From: Prevotella sp.
Lineage (GTDB): Bacteria > Bacteroidota > Bacteroidia > Bacteroidales > Bacteroidaceae
Assembly: GCA_022732315.1 (NCBI GenBank)
Contig: JAIJUV010000036.1
Span: 1-17,473 of the forward strand
Direction: 5' to 3'
Length of the DNA: 17,473 nt
In this document: in pieces, positions 7,585 to 15,033 of the stretch
Layout of the letters: the number at the start of each line of letters is the position of its first letter
How positions within the stretch are numbered: position 1 is the first letter of the stretch
Position numbers and translations under genes: made by a program
Notes under the pieces: model-generated
Told to the model about the DNA's origin: nothing
Seen by the model: the letters and a program-made list of their open reading frames with translations, nothing else
Databases searched by the model: none

Positions 7585-7630
7585 GGCTTTTCTTATTCCT
7601 GTCTTTAGGAAAAGAAAAGCCTTTGTTTTA
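7585..7630 (+). terminator. Terminator of the murB-hydrolase transcript
   Basis: A long stem of 10 bp (GGCTTTTCTT with AAGAAAAGCC), a single bulged A and 5 further base pairs closes a 6-nt loop. It is followed by TTTGTTTTA. It lies 17 nt after the hydrolase stop codon. Confidence 0.82.
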
Positions 7631-7701
7631 TGGCGAAAAATAAAAAAGCGCTACATTTATAGTTAATAAGAATTAAAAATGTGCACTTTTCTTAGAAAAA
7701 G

Positions 7702-7733
7702 CTTGCAGGGTTCGTATATTATTTCTATATTTG
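7702..7733 (+). promoter_or_regulatory. Consensus Bacteroidota promoter with no protein gene downstream
   Basis: CTTG at 7702-7705 (-33 region), exactly 20 nt of spacer, then TATATTTG at 7726-7733 (-7). Both elements and the spacing match the Bacteroidota consensus, making this one of the two best promoters in the window. The upstream 60 nt are AT-rich. The only thing it can drive before a terminator is a transcript of about 65 nt. Confidence 0.78.
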
Positions 7734-7737
7734 CATG

Positions 7738-7803
7738 TGTGTTTTTCATAGTATTAGATTTAAGGTTAACAAGGTAATGGGTCACGGCGGTGACCCTTTT
7801 TTT
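7738..7803 (+). ncRNA. Candidate small RNA, about 66 nt, unidentified
   Basis: The transcript is predicted from a consensus promoter ending at 7733 and a perfect terminator at 7779-7803. The 5' part (7738-7778) is mostly A/T-rich and apparently single-stranded, with the stretch AAGGTTAACAAGGTAA near its 3' end. The 3' part is the terminator hairpin. An open frame from the ATG at 7735 runs through the terminator to 7882, but that ATG sits at or before the predicted transcription start and the frame crosses the hairpin, so a protein is unlikely. I could not match it to a named RNA family. It may be a trans-acting regulator; its targets are unknown. The 5' end is estimated to within a few nt. 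Confidence 0.62.
7779..7803 (+). terminator. Perfect terminator of the candidate small RNA
   Basis: A GGGTCAC/GTGACCC 7-bp perfect stem with a GGCG loop is followed directly by seven T residues. No A tract is present on the other side, so it is directional for the plus strand. No protein gene ends just before it. Confidence 0.88.
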
Positions 7804-7818
7804 ATTTCTACCCCTTTG

Positions 7819-7882
7819 TATGGGCATTTTTCTCCCTTCGGTAAATGCATTTTTCTCCCTTCAGTAAATAAAGTATGGGCAT
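7819..7882. repeat. Two-copy 23-bp tandem repeat framed by a direct repeat
   Basis: Units at 7824-7846 and 7847-7869 (beginning GCATTTTTCTCCCTTC) differ at one position. The pair is framed by GTATGGGCAT, which occurs on the left at 7818-7826 overlapping the first unit and again at 7873-7882. The stretch from 7804 to 7882 contains nothing else recognisable. Confidence 0.7.
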
Positions 7883-7907
7883 AAAAAATGCGGCCTTTCG
7901 AGCCGCA
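7883..7907 (-). terminator. Terminator of the YtxH/holin-family operon
   Basis: On the minus strand a TGCGGC/GCCGCA stem with a 7-nt loop is followed by six T residues. It lies 49 nt past the stop codon of the last gene of the operon. Confidence 0.8.
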
Positions 7908-7955
7908 CTTCTTATTATAGAGTTCCCTCATTTCCGCTTTGGGATATTTGGAATC

Positions 7956-8252
7956 TTATTTCTTTCTTTTGAATTTCCGATAGAGCTTCCATGCCAGAAG
8001 CGCTCCATCGAAAGCTCCCGTTCCAACGGAAATCATGCTCGCTATTCTTCTGCCCCTGCTTGCTTCCTTCGAGAAAGCGTCAGGTTTGGTGAAGAGCGAG
8101 TTCCATAGGGTCTTGATCTTCTTGTCGTCAGCCTCAATGCTCTTGCGGAGCGCCTCCTTGCGCAGTCTGATGTCGTTGAGGCTCCTGTACTCGATGCAGC
8201 TGTCGCCGTCATTCATGTACAGCTCGTTGTTCTCTTGCTCTTTAGTCATCAT
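7956..8252 (-). CDS. Small hypothetical protein in the YtxH/holin-family operon
   Basis: This 98-residue protein matches no family I recognise. Residues 1-60 are highly charged and probably helical (LNDIRLRKEALRKSIEADDK). The C-terminal third (ASMISVGTGAFDGALLAWKL) is a weakly hydrophobic, glycine-containing segment followed by the basic tail YRKFKRKK, which suggests a single membrane-associated helix with the basic end in the cytoplasm. The gene begins with two Met codons in a row, and either may be used. It starts 12 nt after the stop of the holin-family gene, so translation is probably coupled. Position as the third gene of a conserved-looking envelope cluster is its only functional hint. 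Confidence 0.75.
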   Translation of the reverse strand: MMTKEQENNELYMNDGDSCIEYRSLNDIRLRKEALRKSIEADDKKIKTLWNSLFTKPDAFSKEASRGRRIASMISVGTGAFDGALLAWKLYRKFKRKK

Positions 8253-8264
8253 AATGCTCAGGTA

Positions 8265-8615
8265 TTATTTTTGCATGAGGAGGCTGGCCAGGAATTTCAC
8301 CAGCGGTTTCTCAATCCATTGATGTCGGAACAGGATGAAGAGAATCAATATCAATAAGTATGCTCCCGCCACGATGCAGAATGCAGGTGCCATGCCCACA
8401 TAGTCGGCCAGGGCGAATGCGGCAGCAAACGAAAGATATATCATTGATATGGCAAGCAGGGTGAGCAGCAGAAAGCAGATGGCAATAGCCGTAATCAACC
8501 TGACCACCTTATCCACGACATCGAGCTTCATGTACTCCGACTGAAGCCCGATGTAATGCTTGAGCACCTCAACGAGCTGCCCGATGGTTTCTACATTCTT
8601 GTCACTAGAAAACAT
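8265..8615 (-). CDS. Phage-holin-family (superfamily III, Holin-X type) membrane protein
   Basis: This 116-residue protein has an N-terminal amphipathic helix (about residues 5-40), two strong transmembrane helices (about 42-68, RLITAIAICFLLLTLLAISM; and about 74-97, PAFCIVAGAYLLILILFILF) and a short C-terminal basic amphipathic tail. This architecture, together with a YtxH neighbour, fits the family annotated in databases as phage holin family (Phage_holin_3_6). In chromosomal context it is usually not a phage lysis gene but part of a small inner-membrane stress cluster. No lysin or phage gene is present here. It lies between a YtxH gene (32 nt upstream) and a small hypothetical gene (12 nt downstream), all on the minus strand. 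Confidence 0.8.
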   Translation of the reverse strand: MFSSDKNVETIGQLVEVLKHYIGLQSEYMKLDVVDKVVRLITAIAICFLLLTLLAISMIYLSFAAAFALADYVGMAPAFCIVAGAYLLILILFILFRHQWIEKPLVKFLASLLMQK

Positions 8616-8647
8616 CCTTATCGCCTGATAAAGTTAATTTCTTGCTG

Positions 8648-8860
8648 TTATACCTCAGGAGCAGCCTCCTTGATGTCGTCAACCAAGTCTTCCACTTCCT
8701 TGCGGCTCAACTTGATATCGTGCTTCTTGCAAAAATCATCCACTGCGCCAGCAATCTTGCTGCGTGTATCTGCGCCCTTCTCAGGAGCGAAAATCAAACC
8801 AAGTGCTGTACCTGCGAGTGCACCACCGAGGAATGCACCAATGTAACCTAATGCCTTCAT
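8648..8860 (-). CDS. YtxH domain-containing membrane protein
   Basis: This 70-residue protein has a glycine-rich transmembrane helix at about residues 5-24 (YIGAFLGGALAGTALGLIF) directly followed by APEKGADTRSKI, the hallmark of the YtxH family (GxxxGxxxGLLxAPxxGxxTR). The remainder is a charged helix (SRKEVEDLVDDIKEAAPEV). YtxH proteins are general-stress proteins in Firmicutes and common small membrane proteins elsewhere; the biochemical role is unknown. It is the first gene of a three-gene unit with a consensus promoter about 100 nt upstream and a structured leader, so its expression is likely to be controlled at the RNA level as well. Confidence 0.88.
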   Translation of the reverse strand: MKALGYIGAFLGGALAGTALGLIFAPEKGADTRSKIAGAVDDFCKKHDIKLSRKEVEDLVDDIKEAAPEV

Positions 8861-8897
8861 AATTCTTAAGTTTTAAATGTTATACAATTATATAGTT

Positions 8898-8961
8898 GTT
8901 GATAGCCGAAATGCGCCTCAATACCGCCGGGGCATCTGTTGAGCGTGTTTTGCTTATCAAC
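8898..8961 (-). promoter_or_regulatory. Structured 5' leader of the YtxH operon (candidate cis-regulatory RNA)
   Basis: On the minus strand the transcript is predicted to begin at about 8960. From that point GTTGATA pairs with TATCAAC at 8898-8904, extended by a GC pair pair after a one-nt bulge. A second helix joins CGCTCAA to TTGAGGCG with one bulged base, enclosing a GC-rich 17-nt loop. The loop contains a five-codon open frame, AUG to UGA (8935-8918), encoding MPRRY. The segment is much richer in G and C than the surrounding leader. Confidence 0.5.
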
Positions 8962-8963
8962 TG

Positions 8964-8994
8964 CAAATATACTAATATTTCTCCAAAAAACAAG
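8964..8994 (-). promoter_or_regulatory. Promoter of the YtxH operon
   Basis: On the minus strand CTTG (8991-8994), a 19-nt spacer, then TATATTTG (8964-8971): a full match to the Bacteroidota -33/-7 consensus. Predicted start near 8960. Confidence 0.75.
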
Positions 8995-9064
8995 TTTTTA
9001 ACTCTTAATTTTTCGTTAAAAGTGTTGTTTTACCTTGAGTTTAACAAACTTTATGCAGTAAACC

Positions 9065-9096
9065 TTTCTTTCTTAGCAAAATATTTTGTATTTTCG
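9065..9096 (+). promoter_or_regulatory. Probable promoter of the SPOR-ruvX-def-TPR operon
   Basis: TTTC (9065-9068), a 20-nt spacer, then TATTTTCG (9089-9096), each one mismatch from the consensus. It implies a leader of about 115 nt that is AT-rich and in which no strong structure was seen. The region 8995-9064 holds nothing recognisable. Confidence 0.5.
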
Positions 9097-9217
9097 CAGA
9101 ACAAAAGCGAACTATGCCTGTATAACTACCCAAAAAGTGCAGCGTAGCCGCCTATATATAATAAGGTAAAGTAATTAAAGTAACATTTAAACATCAATAC
9201 AATTTTAAAAAACAATT

Positions 9218-9700
9218 ATGAAGAAATTATCAGTTTTCAGCTTAGGTTTGTGTGCTGTATTGGCACTCGCTAGTTGTGGATCATCTAAGGAAAGTGCTTA
9301 CAAGAAGGCATACGAGAAGGCTCAGCAGCAGGAGGCTCAGCAGGAGACTCCAGCTCCAGAACCAGTGGTTACTCCATTGGAGACTACTACTCCTGCAGAG
9401 AGCACAACTACAGAGGTTGACAATGCTACAGTACGTCAGGAGAACTTGGACCTCATCTCTGGTTCTGGTCTGCAGAACTACAGCGTTGTTGTAGGTTCTT
9501 TCTCTCTCAAGGCTAACGCAGAGGGTTTGGCCAGCACATTGAAGAGCGCCGGCTATGATTCTCAGATCGCATACAACAGCGAGCGCAACATGTATCGTGT
9601 CATCGCTGCTACATTCGTAGACAAGGCAGGTGCCGTTAAGAGCCGCAACAAGCTTCGCGCAGGCAAGTATCCTGATGCATGGTTGCTCTTGAAGAAGTAA
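9218..9700 (+). CDS. SPOR domain-containing lipoprotein
   Basis: This 160-residue protein has the lipoprotein signal MKKLSVFSLGLCAVLALASC (Cys20 lipidated) and GSS after it. A Gln/Glu/Pro/Thr-rich flexible linker spans residues about 30-68. A C-terminal SPOR domain runs from about 85 to 160 (YSVVVGSFSLKANAEGLAST, then YRVIAATFVDKAGAVKSRNK). SPOR domains bind peptidoglycan strands stripped of stem peptides, which accumulate at the division septum, so a role at septal cell wall is likely. The combination of lipid anchor, flexible linker and SPOR domain would link outer membrane and wall. Codons are strongly biased to a few T-ending and C-ending forms, suggesting high expression. It is the first gene of an operon; ruvX follows after 40 nt. 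Confidence 0.92.
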   Translation: MKKLSVFSLGLCAVLALASCGSSKESAYKKAYEKAQQQEAQQETPAPEPVVTPLETTTPAESTTTEVDNATVRQENLDLISGSGLQNYSVVVGSFSLKANAEGLASTLKSAGYDSQIAYNSERNMYRVIAATFVDKAGAVKSRNKLRAGKYPDAWLLLKK

Positions 9701-9740
9701 TTCTTTTGCGTTTCACCAAGATTCTGAAAATTTCGTTTGA

Positions 9741-10154
9741 ATGCGAATTTTATCAATAGATTACGGTAAGAAACGTACCGGACTGGCAGTTACCGACCCA
9801 TTGCAGATCATTGCCAATGGGTTGGCAACTGTTGCTACGTCTGAGCTCTTCGAGTTTTGTGAAGCCTATATCCAGAAGGAGCAGGTGGAGCGCATCGTCA
9901 TCGGAAAGCCTACTCAGCCCAACGGGCAGCCCAGCGAGAACCTGGCGCGAGTGGAGAACTTCTACAATCGCTGGCGCAAGGCGCATCCCGAGGTGCCTAT
10001 CGAGTATTACGATGAGCGATTCACCTCTGTTCTTGCCCATAGGGCGATGATAGACGGCGGCGTGAAGAAGAAGACGAGAAGAGAAAACAAGGGATTGGTA
10101 GATGAGATAAGCGCTACCATCATATTACAGGATTTTATGCAATCAAGAAGATGA
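9741..10154 (+). CDS. ruvX: Putative pre-16S rRNA nuclease / Holliday junction resolvase-like YqgF
   Basis: This 137-residue protein has the RNase H-like fold of the YqgF/RuvX family. The family's acidic active-site residues can be seen: Asp7 in [16 protein letters not shown], Glu92 in YYDERFTS, and Asp121 in [16 protein letters not shown]. The [14 protein letters not shown] segment (53-66) is the typical glycine/proline-rich loop. The E. coli homologue is reported to process the 5' end of 16S rRNA, and a Holliday-junction resolvase role has been proposed for others. The length is usual. Its last codon overlaps the def start by ATGA, so the two are translationally coupled. Confidence 0.93.
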   Translation: MRILSIDYGKKRTGLAVTDPLQIIANGLATVATSELFEFCEAYIQKEQVERIVIGKPTQPNGQPSENLARVENFYNRWRKAHPEVPIEYYDERFTSVLAHRAMIDGGVKKKTRRENKGLVDEISATIILQDFMQSRR

Positions 10155-10711
10155 TTTTACCAATTTATATTTATGGTCAGCCTGTTTTGAGAAAAGTGGC
10201 TGAAGATATTACTCCAGATTACCCTGAACTCAAGGAGTTGATTAATAATATGTATGAAACCCTCGATTCCAGCAATGGCATCGGCCTGGCTGCGCCGCAG
10301 ATTGGCTTGGCCATCCGCCTGGTGGTCATTGACCTGGACGTGCTCAGCGACGATCTTCCTGAGTACAAGGGATTCCGCCATGCGTTCATCAATCCGCATA
10401 TCTTGGAGTATGATGAGGAGGCTGAGAAGGATTCTTCTGACGAGGGTTGTCTCTCCATCCCAGGCATCAACGAGAAGGTGGTTCGCCCTACACGCATCCA
10501 CGTGAAGTATATGGACGAGCAGTTCCAGGAGCACGATGAATGGGTATCTGGTTACCTGGCGCGCGTCATGCAGCATGAGTTCGACCATTTGGAGGGAACC
10601 ATGTTCGTAGACCGTGTGTCTCCACTGCGTAAGAACATGATTGCCGGAAAGCTCAAGAATATCATCAAGGGCAAGTTCCGCTGCAGCTATCGTACTAAGA
10701 TTCGTCGATGA
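10151..10711 (+). CDS. def: Peptide deformylase
   Basis: This 186-residue metalloenzyme removes the N-formyl group from nascent proteins at the ribosome. All three family motifs are intact: [10 protein letters not shown] (43-52), EGCLSIPG (98-105, metal ligand Cys100) and QHEFDHLEG (141-149, ligands His142 and His146, catalytic Glu143). The insertion [14 protein letters not shown] before motif 2 is short. The start ATG overlaps the ruvX stop (ATGA) and the gene's own stop overlaps the next start in the same way, which marks a tightly coupled operon. The C-terminus is basic ([14 protein letters not shown]). Confidence 0.97.
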   Translation: MILPIYIYGQPVLRKVAEDITPDYPELKELINNMYETLDSSNGIGLAAPQIGLAIRLVVIDLDVLSDDLPEYKGFRHAFINPHILEYDEEAEKDSSDEGCLSIPGINEKVVRPTRIHVKYMDEQFQEHDEWVSGYLARVMQHEFDHLEGTMFVDRVSPLRKNMIAGKLKNIIKGKFRCSYRTKIRR

Positions 10712-12732
10712 AAAAGTTTATTTTCACTTTTGTGCTGATGCTGACCGCTTTGTCGGCATCGGCGCAATATAGAGTTGACCGGCTCGTCACTGCCGGCAGA
10801 AGTGCCTTGTATTACGAGGACTTCGTTCTTTCCATTAAGTATTTTAATCTAGCCATCGGTGCCAAGCCTTATCTCTATGAGCCTTGGTATTACCGCAGTG
10901 TTGCCAAGTTTAATCTCGATGATTACATGGGTGCTGAGAGCGATGCCTCTGAGGCGTTGAACCTCAATCCCTATATCAACGATATCTACGACTTGCGTGC
11001 CATCTGCCGTATCCGCCAGAACCGTTTCTCGGATGCCATCGCCGATTACGATGCTGCCATCCGTCTGGAACCGCGCAACCGCAACTACTGGTTCAATCGT
11101 GCACTCTGCCTCATGGAGGAGAAGCATTACGACCAGGCGCAGCTGCAGCTGGATACCATCATTACCAAATGGAAGGATTATTCCAACGCCTATTCCCTGA
11201 AGGCCGAGGTGTATCTGCATCAGAAGGATACCGTGCAGGCAGAGAAATGGCTCGACCAGAGCCTCAAGCTGAACCCTTTTGATGGAGATGCATGGACCAC
11301 GCGTGCCTATATGGCACTTGCCCGAAAGGAGTGGAAGACAGCGGATGAGGCGCTCACCAAGTCGCTCCATTTCAAGCCGAACAATGTAAACAGCTACATC
11401 AACCGTGCGTTGGCTCGTATCAACATCAATAATCTACGAGGTGCGATGAGCGACTATGATGCTGCCATCGACCTTGATCCCAACAATTTCCTGGCTCATT
11501 ACAACCGTGGCTTGATGCGTGTGCAGTTGGGCGATGACAACCGTGCCATCACCGATTTCGACTTCGTCATCAAGATGGAGCCGAAGAACTTCATGGCCAT
11601 CTTCAACCGTGCCCTGCTGCACGACAAGACGGGTAACCTGAAGGCAGCTATCCGCGATTATTCTACGGTTATCGGGCAGTTTCCAAACTTCTGGACGGGT
11701 CTTTCCTATCGTGCCCGCTGCTATCGCCGCCTGGGTATGACGGCAAAGGCTGAGATGGATGAGTTCCGCATCTTCAAGGCGCAGATGAACAAGCACATCG
11801 GCATTCAGCCTCGCTGGAGTGCGAAGACCAAGAAGGAGATGCGCAAGCGTTCGGAGATAGACCCGGATAAGTTTGCTTCGCTCGTGGTGGATGATGAGCC
11901 GAAGTATGAGCACAATTACAAGAGTGAGTATCGTGGCAGGGTGCAGAACCGCCAGGTGGAGACCAGCTATCTGCCTATGTTCCAGCTCTCTTATTTCCCT
12001 AATACCCAGAATGTGAGTGGGGTACAGGCGTTCGATAAGGCTGTGGAGGATTTGAACCAGCAGCTTAGTACTCTTGCTTCAGACCCTTCTGCATCAGGTT
12101 CCAAGGCTGCTGCCGCTAAGGGCAAGACTTCTGATAAGGTGTATATCGTATGCTCTAAGGAGCAGTTGGATGAGAATGGTTCCATGAAGATATTCTCTCT
12201 GATAGATAAGCTCTCGGCAGAGCTGAGTGTGGCAAAGGATATCGAGCAGAAGAAGCTGATTCTCATGCGTCGTGCCATCGCCCACAGTGTGCTTCGCGAT
12301 TTCGAGGCAGCCATCAGCGATTTCACCTATTATATATCTCTGGATGATAAGAATGCGCTGGCTTACTGGCAGCGTGCCGTGTGCCAGGCAGAGATGGACG
12401 AGTTCAACAAGGCAGAGGGCAAGGGAGTGGTGAATATCCATTCTGCCGAGGCTGATTTCAGCGATGCCATCCGCCTGAACAGCAGCAATGCCTACATCTA
12501 TTATAACAGAGGTAATCTGCATGCCGGTAGAAACGAGCTTTCCAAGGCGATAGATGATTATACCATCGCGCTGAAGATAGATAACCGTCTGGCTGAGGCT
12601 TATTATAATAGAGGTATCGCCCGTGCCAAGAGCGGCAACAGGCAGGCTGGCATCCAGGATCTCTCTAAGGCTGGAGAGCTGGGATTATATGATGCTTACT
12701 CTGTGATCAAGCGATTGAATAAGGCGAAATAA
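10708..12732 (+). CDS. Secreted tetratricopeptide-repeat protein
   Basis: This 674-residue protein has a Sec signal peptide ([19 protein letters not shown], cleavage before Gln20), so it should act in the periplasm or on the envelope. Residues about 25-355 form a continuous TPR array of about nine repeats, with recurring signatures such as NRALxRIxxNxxxGAxxDYDAAIxLxPNN and [21 protein letters not shown] basic and Ser/Ala-rich, probably non-TPR region spans about 360-500. A second TPR block (about four repeats, [20 protein letters not shown] onward) ends the protein. TPRs scaffold protein interactions; the partner is unknown. The gene is coupled to def by an ATGA overlap and ends at a shared bidirectional terminator. 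Its conservation beside def suggests a general rather than accessory role (inference). Confidence 0.9.
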   Translation: MKKFIFTFVLMLTALSASAQYRVDRLVTAGRSALYYEDFVLSIKYFNLAIGAKPYLYEPWYYRSVAKFNLDDYMGAESDASEALNLNPYINDIYDLRAICRIRQNRFSDAIADYDAAIRLEPRNRNYWFNRALCLMEEKHYDQAQLQLDTIITKWKDYSNAYSLKAEVYLHQKDTVQAEKWLDQSLKLNPFDGDAWTTRAYMALARKEWKTADEALTKSLHFKPNNVNSYINRALARININNLRGAMSDYDAAIDLDPNNFLAHYNRGLMRVQLGDDNRAITDFDFVIKMEPKNFMAIFNRALLHDKTGNLKAAIRDYSTVIGQFPNFWTGLSYRARCYRRLGMTAKAEMDEFRIFKAQMNKHIGIQPRWSAKTKKEMRKRSEIDPDKFASLVVDDEPKYEHNYKSEYRGRVQNRQVETSYLPMFQLSYFPNTQNVSGVQAFDKAVEDLNQQLSTLASDPSASGSKAAAAKGKTSDKVYIVCSKEQLDENGSMKIFSLIDKLSAELSVAKDIEQKKLILMRRAIAHSVLRDFEAAISDFTYYISLDDKNALAYWQRAVCQAEMDEFNKAEGKGVVNIHSAEADFSDAIRLNSSNAYIYYNRGNLHAGRNELSKAIDDYTIALKIDNRLAEAYYNRGIARAKSGNRQAGIQDLSKAGELGLYDAYSVIKRLNKAK

Positions 12733-12736
12733 TAAT

Positions 12737-12777
12737 AAAAAAATCCCGCAGATTGATAGTCTGCGGGATTTTTTTTT
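12737..12777. terminator. Bidirectional terminator shared by the TPR gene and relA
   Basis: A perfect 10-bp stem (ATCCCGCAGA at 12743-12752 with 12760-12769) and 7-nt loop has seven A on the left and nine T on the right, so it works in both directions. It fills the whole 43-nt gap between the convergent genes; the relA stop codon (12776-12778) overlaps the end of the T tract. Confidence 0.9.
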
Positions 12778-14995
12778 ATATTCTCGTCACCTGCTTTACG
12801 CCCTTTACGGCACTCAGTTTCTTGATCAGTGCATCCGTCTTGCCGGCGTCATCAATCATTACGGTTACATTGCCCGAGAACAGGCCGTCCTTGGATGAAA
12901 TGTTGATGCCTCTCATCACGAGCTTATCCTCTTTCGAGATGATGTTCGTGATGTTGCTCACGATGCCGATATCATCATTTCCGATGATTCTCAGGGTGAT
13001 GGCATACTTCGATGTACCCTTGCCGCTCCATTTTGCCTTCACGATGCGATAACCGAAACGGCGGCGCAGCTCCTTGGCGTTAGGACAGTCGATGCGGTGA
13101 ATCTTGATACCCTTGCTGATGGTCACGAATCCGAAGATAGGGTCGCCATAGATAGGGTGGCAGCAGTGGGAGAGCTCGAAGTCGATGCCCTTCAAGTGCT
13201 CATCTATTACCAGCACGTCGTCGCTCTGCTTCAGCAGTTCCTCGGTAGGATTCTCGAACTCGAAGTTCTCGGCACTCTCGGCAGGCTTGTTGGCGTTGCT
13301 GAGGTTGAGGTCGTGGTCGCGTTCTTCGATGTATTTCTCCACCACGGTGTTCACGTCGAGTTTCTCTTCTGCCACATCCTTGTAGAAATCAGAGTTCTCC
13401 TTGTATCCCATCTTCTTGATGATGCGCGCCATGGTGCTCTCGTCAATCTCTATCTTGCGGTTCTTGAATCGGCGTTCCAGCAGTTCCTTGGCATAGAGTC
13501 CGTCCTTCTTCTGCGTTTCCTTCAGGGCGAGGCGAATCTTAGCCTTTGCCTTCGAGGTCTGCACGATGTTGAGCCATTCTCTTCTAGGCTTCTGGTTGCT
13601 CTGGGTGAGGATTTCCACCTGGTCGCCCGAGTGCAGTTCCTGTCGGAAGGTCACCGCCTTGCCGTTGATTTTTCCGCCCACGCAGGTGTTGCCGATGCGC
13701 GAGTGGATGTAGTAGGCAAAGTCGAGCACCGTGGCACCCTTAGGGAAGTTCAGCAGGTCGCCTTTAGGGGTGAACACGTATACCTCGTCTTCCTTCAGGT
13801 CGGTGGTAAACTGGTCCATCAGCTGCAGGTCGTCGTTGCTTTCCAGGGCGGCACGGATGTTGGCGAGCCATTCGTCAATGCCTCCTTCTCCCTGCTTGAT
13901 GCCCTTGTATCGCCAGTGTGCAGCCAGACCGTGTTCGGCAATATCGTCCATTCTTTCGGTTCTGATCTGCACCTCCACCCATTTGTTCTCAGGTCCCAGA
14001 ACGGTGGTGTGCAGACTCTCGTATCCGTTGCTCTTAGGCACGCTGAGCCAGTCGCGCATACGCTTCGGGTTCGGCTGATACATATCTGTAATCAGGGCGA
14101 ATGTCTGCCAGCACTGCATGTATTCCTTCTCTCTAGGTGCATCGATGATGATGCGGATGGCGAAGAGGTCGTATACGCCCTCGAAGGCGCATTTCTGCTT
14201 CTTCATCTTCTGCCAGATGGAGTGGATGCTCTTGGTGCGTCCCTTCATGTGATATTTCAGTCCGGCAGCATCGAGCTTTTCCTGGATAGGCTGGATGAAT
14301 CGGGCGATATAGGCATCGCGCGAAGCCTTGGTGGCATTCAGCTTCTCCTTGATCATGTAGTAGGCATCGTGCTCCAGATACTTCAGGCTCAGGTCTTCCA
14401 GCTCGCTCTTCAGCTTGTAGAGACCCAGCTTGTGGGCGAGTGGGGCATAGAGGTAGCTGGCTTCCTCGCTCACCTCGTGCTTCGCCTCCTTCTGGTCGGT
14501 ATCACGAATCTGCCGCATCACGTTCACGCGGTCGGCTATCATGATGAGAATCACGCGCATGTCTTCAGAGAAAGAGATGAGCAGGTTTCTGAAGTTCTCG
14601 CTCTCGATGATAGGGTTGCGCTTGTAGAGGTCGTGGATGCGGAGCAGTCCGCTGATGATGTGCGCCACGCTGTCGCCGTATTTCTGCTGGATGTCCTCGA
14701 TGGTCTGATAGCCGTCGATAACGCTGGTCTGCATCAGGATGGCGATGATGCCGTCTCTTTTCAGACCGATTTCGTTCACAGCGATTTCTGCAGTCTGCAG
14801 GGCTGCGAGTATAGGGTTCATGCCGAAGACGTTGCGCTTAATCTGGTGGTTGATGAAGGCATGCTGTATGTCTTCACGCAGATGCTGCTCATCGCCCGGC
14901 TTGAATGTGTCGCCCACGGCGTTTCTCAGGCGCTCCAGGATTTGGAGTGTCTGTTCCTTTTCTTCGGTTGTGAATTTAAAAGTTGTTTCGTTCAT
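12776..14995 (-). CDS. relA: RelA/SpoT-family (p)ppGpp synthetase with degenerate hydrolase domain
   Basis: This 739-residue ribosome-linked alarmone enzyme transfers pyrophosphate from ATP to GDP/GTP during amino-acid starvation. Domain order: HD-like region about 45-190; synthetase about 240-365, with GRTKSIHSIWQKM (252-264), VPKSNGYESLHTTV (319-332) and VEVQIRT (340-346); TGS about 403-463 (VYVFTPKGDLLNFPKGATV); helical linker; conserved-cysteine zinc-finger-like domain about 600-645 (ELSHCCHPIYGDPIFGF, HRIDCPN); and ACT about 664-739. The HD pair expected in LLHDVVEDT is replaced by QT (LMQTSVIDG, 88-95). The HNMR motif reads NVMR (ADRVNVMR, Asp155 kept), so hydrolysis is probably lost. 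This fits a monofunctional RelA, with a SpoT expected elsewhere. The start has an SD-like GGGAGGG 7 nt upstream, unusual here. Three small membrane-protein genes precede it. Confidence 0.93.
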   Translation of the reverse strand: MNETTFKFTTEEKEQTLQILERLRNAVGDTFKPGDEQHLREDIQHAFINHQIKRNVFGMNPILAALQTAEIAVNEIGLKRDGIIAILMQTSVIDGYQTIEDIQQKYGDSVAHIISGLLRIHDLYKRNPIIESENFRNLLISFSEDMRVILIMIADRVNVMRQIRDTDQKEAKHEVSEEASYLYAPLAHKLGLYKLKSELEDLSLKYLEHDAYYMIKEKLNATKASRDAYIARFIQPIQEKLDAAGLKYHMKGRTKSIHSIWQKMKKQKCAFEGVYDLFAIRIIIDAPREKEYMQCWQTFALITDMYQPNPKRMRDWLSVPKSNGYESLHTTVLGPENKWVEVQIRTERMDDIAEHGLAAHWRYKGIKQGEGGIDEWLANIRAALESNDDLQLMDQFTTDLKEDEVYVFTPKGDLLNFPKGATVLDFAYYIHSRIGNTCVGGKINGKAVTFRQELHSGDQVEILTQSNQKPRREWLNIVQTSKAKAKIRLALKETQKKDGLYAKELLERRFKNRKIEIDESTMARIIKKMGYKENSDFYKDVAEEKLDVNTVVEKYIEERDHDLNLSNANKPAESAENFEFENPTEELLKQSDDVLVIDEHLKGIDFELSHCCHPIYGDPIFGFVTISKGIKIHRIDCPNAKELRRRFGYRIVKAKWSGKGTSKYAITLRIIGNDDIGIVSNITNIISKEDKLVMRGINISSKDGLFSGNVTVMIDDAGKTDALIKKLSAVKGVKQVTRI

Positions 14996-15002
14996 TGTCG
15001 TT

Positions 15003-15009
15003 CCCTCCC
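15003..15009 (-). promoter_or_regulatory. Shine-Dalgarno-like site of relA
   Basis: GGGAGGG lies 7 nt before the relA ATG on the minus strand. It is complementary to the 3' end of 16S rRNA at a normal spacing. None of the other genes examined in this window has such a site, as expected for Bacteroidota, where SD-led initiation is rare. Confidence 0.55.
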
Positions 15010-15033
15010 GTTGATTATATTTTTATTGAGTTG

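Noticed and set aside
7735..7882. A 48-codon frame (starting MCVFHSIRFK) over the candidate small RNA
   Set aside because: The ATG lies at the predicted transcription start, the frame passes through a strong terminator and a tandem repeat, and the predicted product lacks any familiar pattern.
8265..8615. A prophage remnant signalled by a holin-family gene
   Set aside because: No lysin, integrase, capsid or other phage gene is nearby, and the YtxH-holin-family pair is a known chromosomal arrangement.
8896..9147. An 83-codon plus-strand frame in the gap between the YtxH operon and the SPOR gene
   Set aside because: It begins within the structured leader of the opposite strand, spans both divergent promoters, has AT-driven composition and no family signal.
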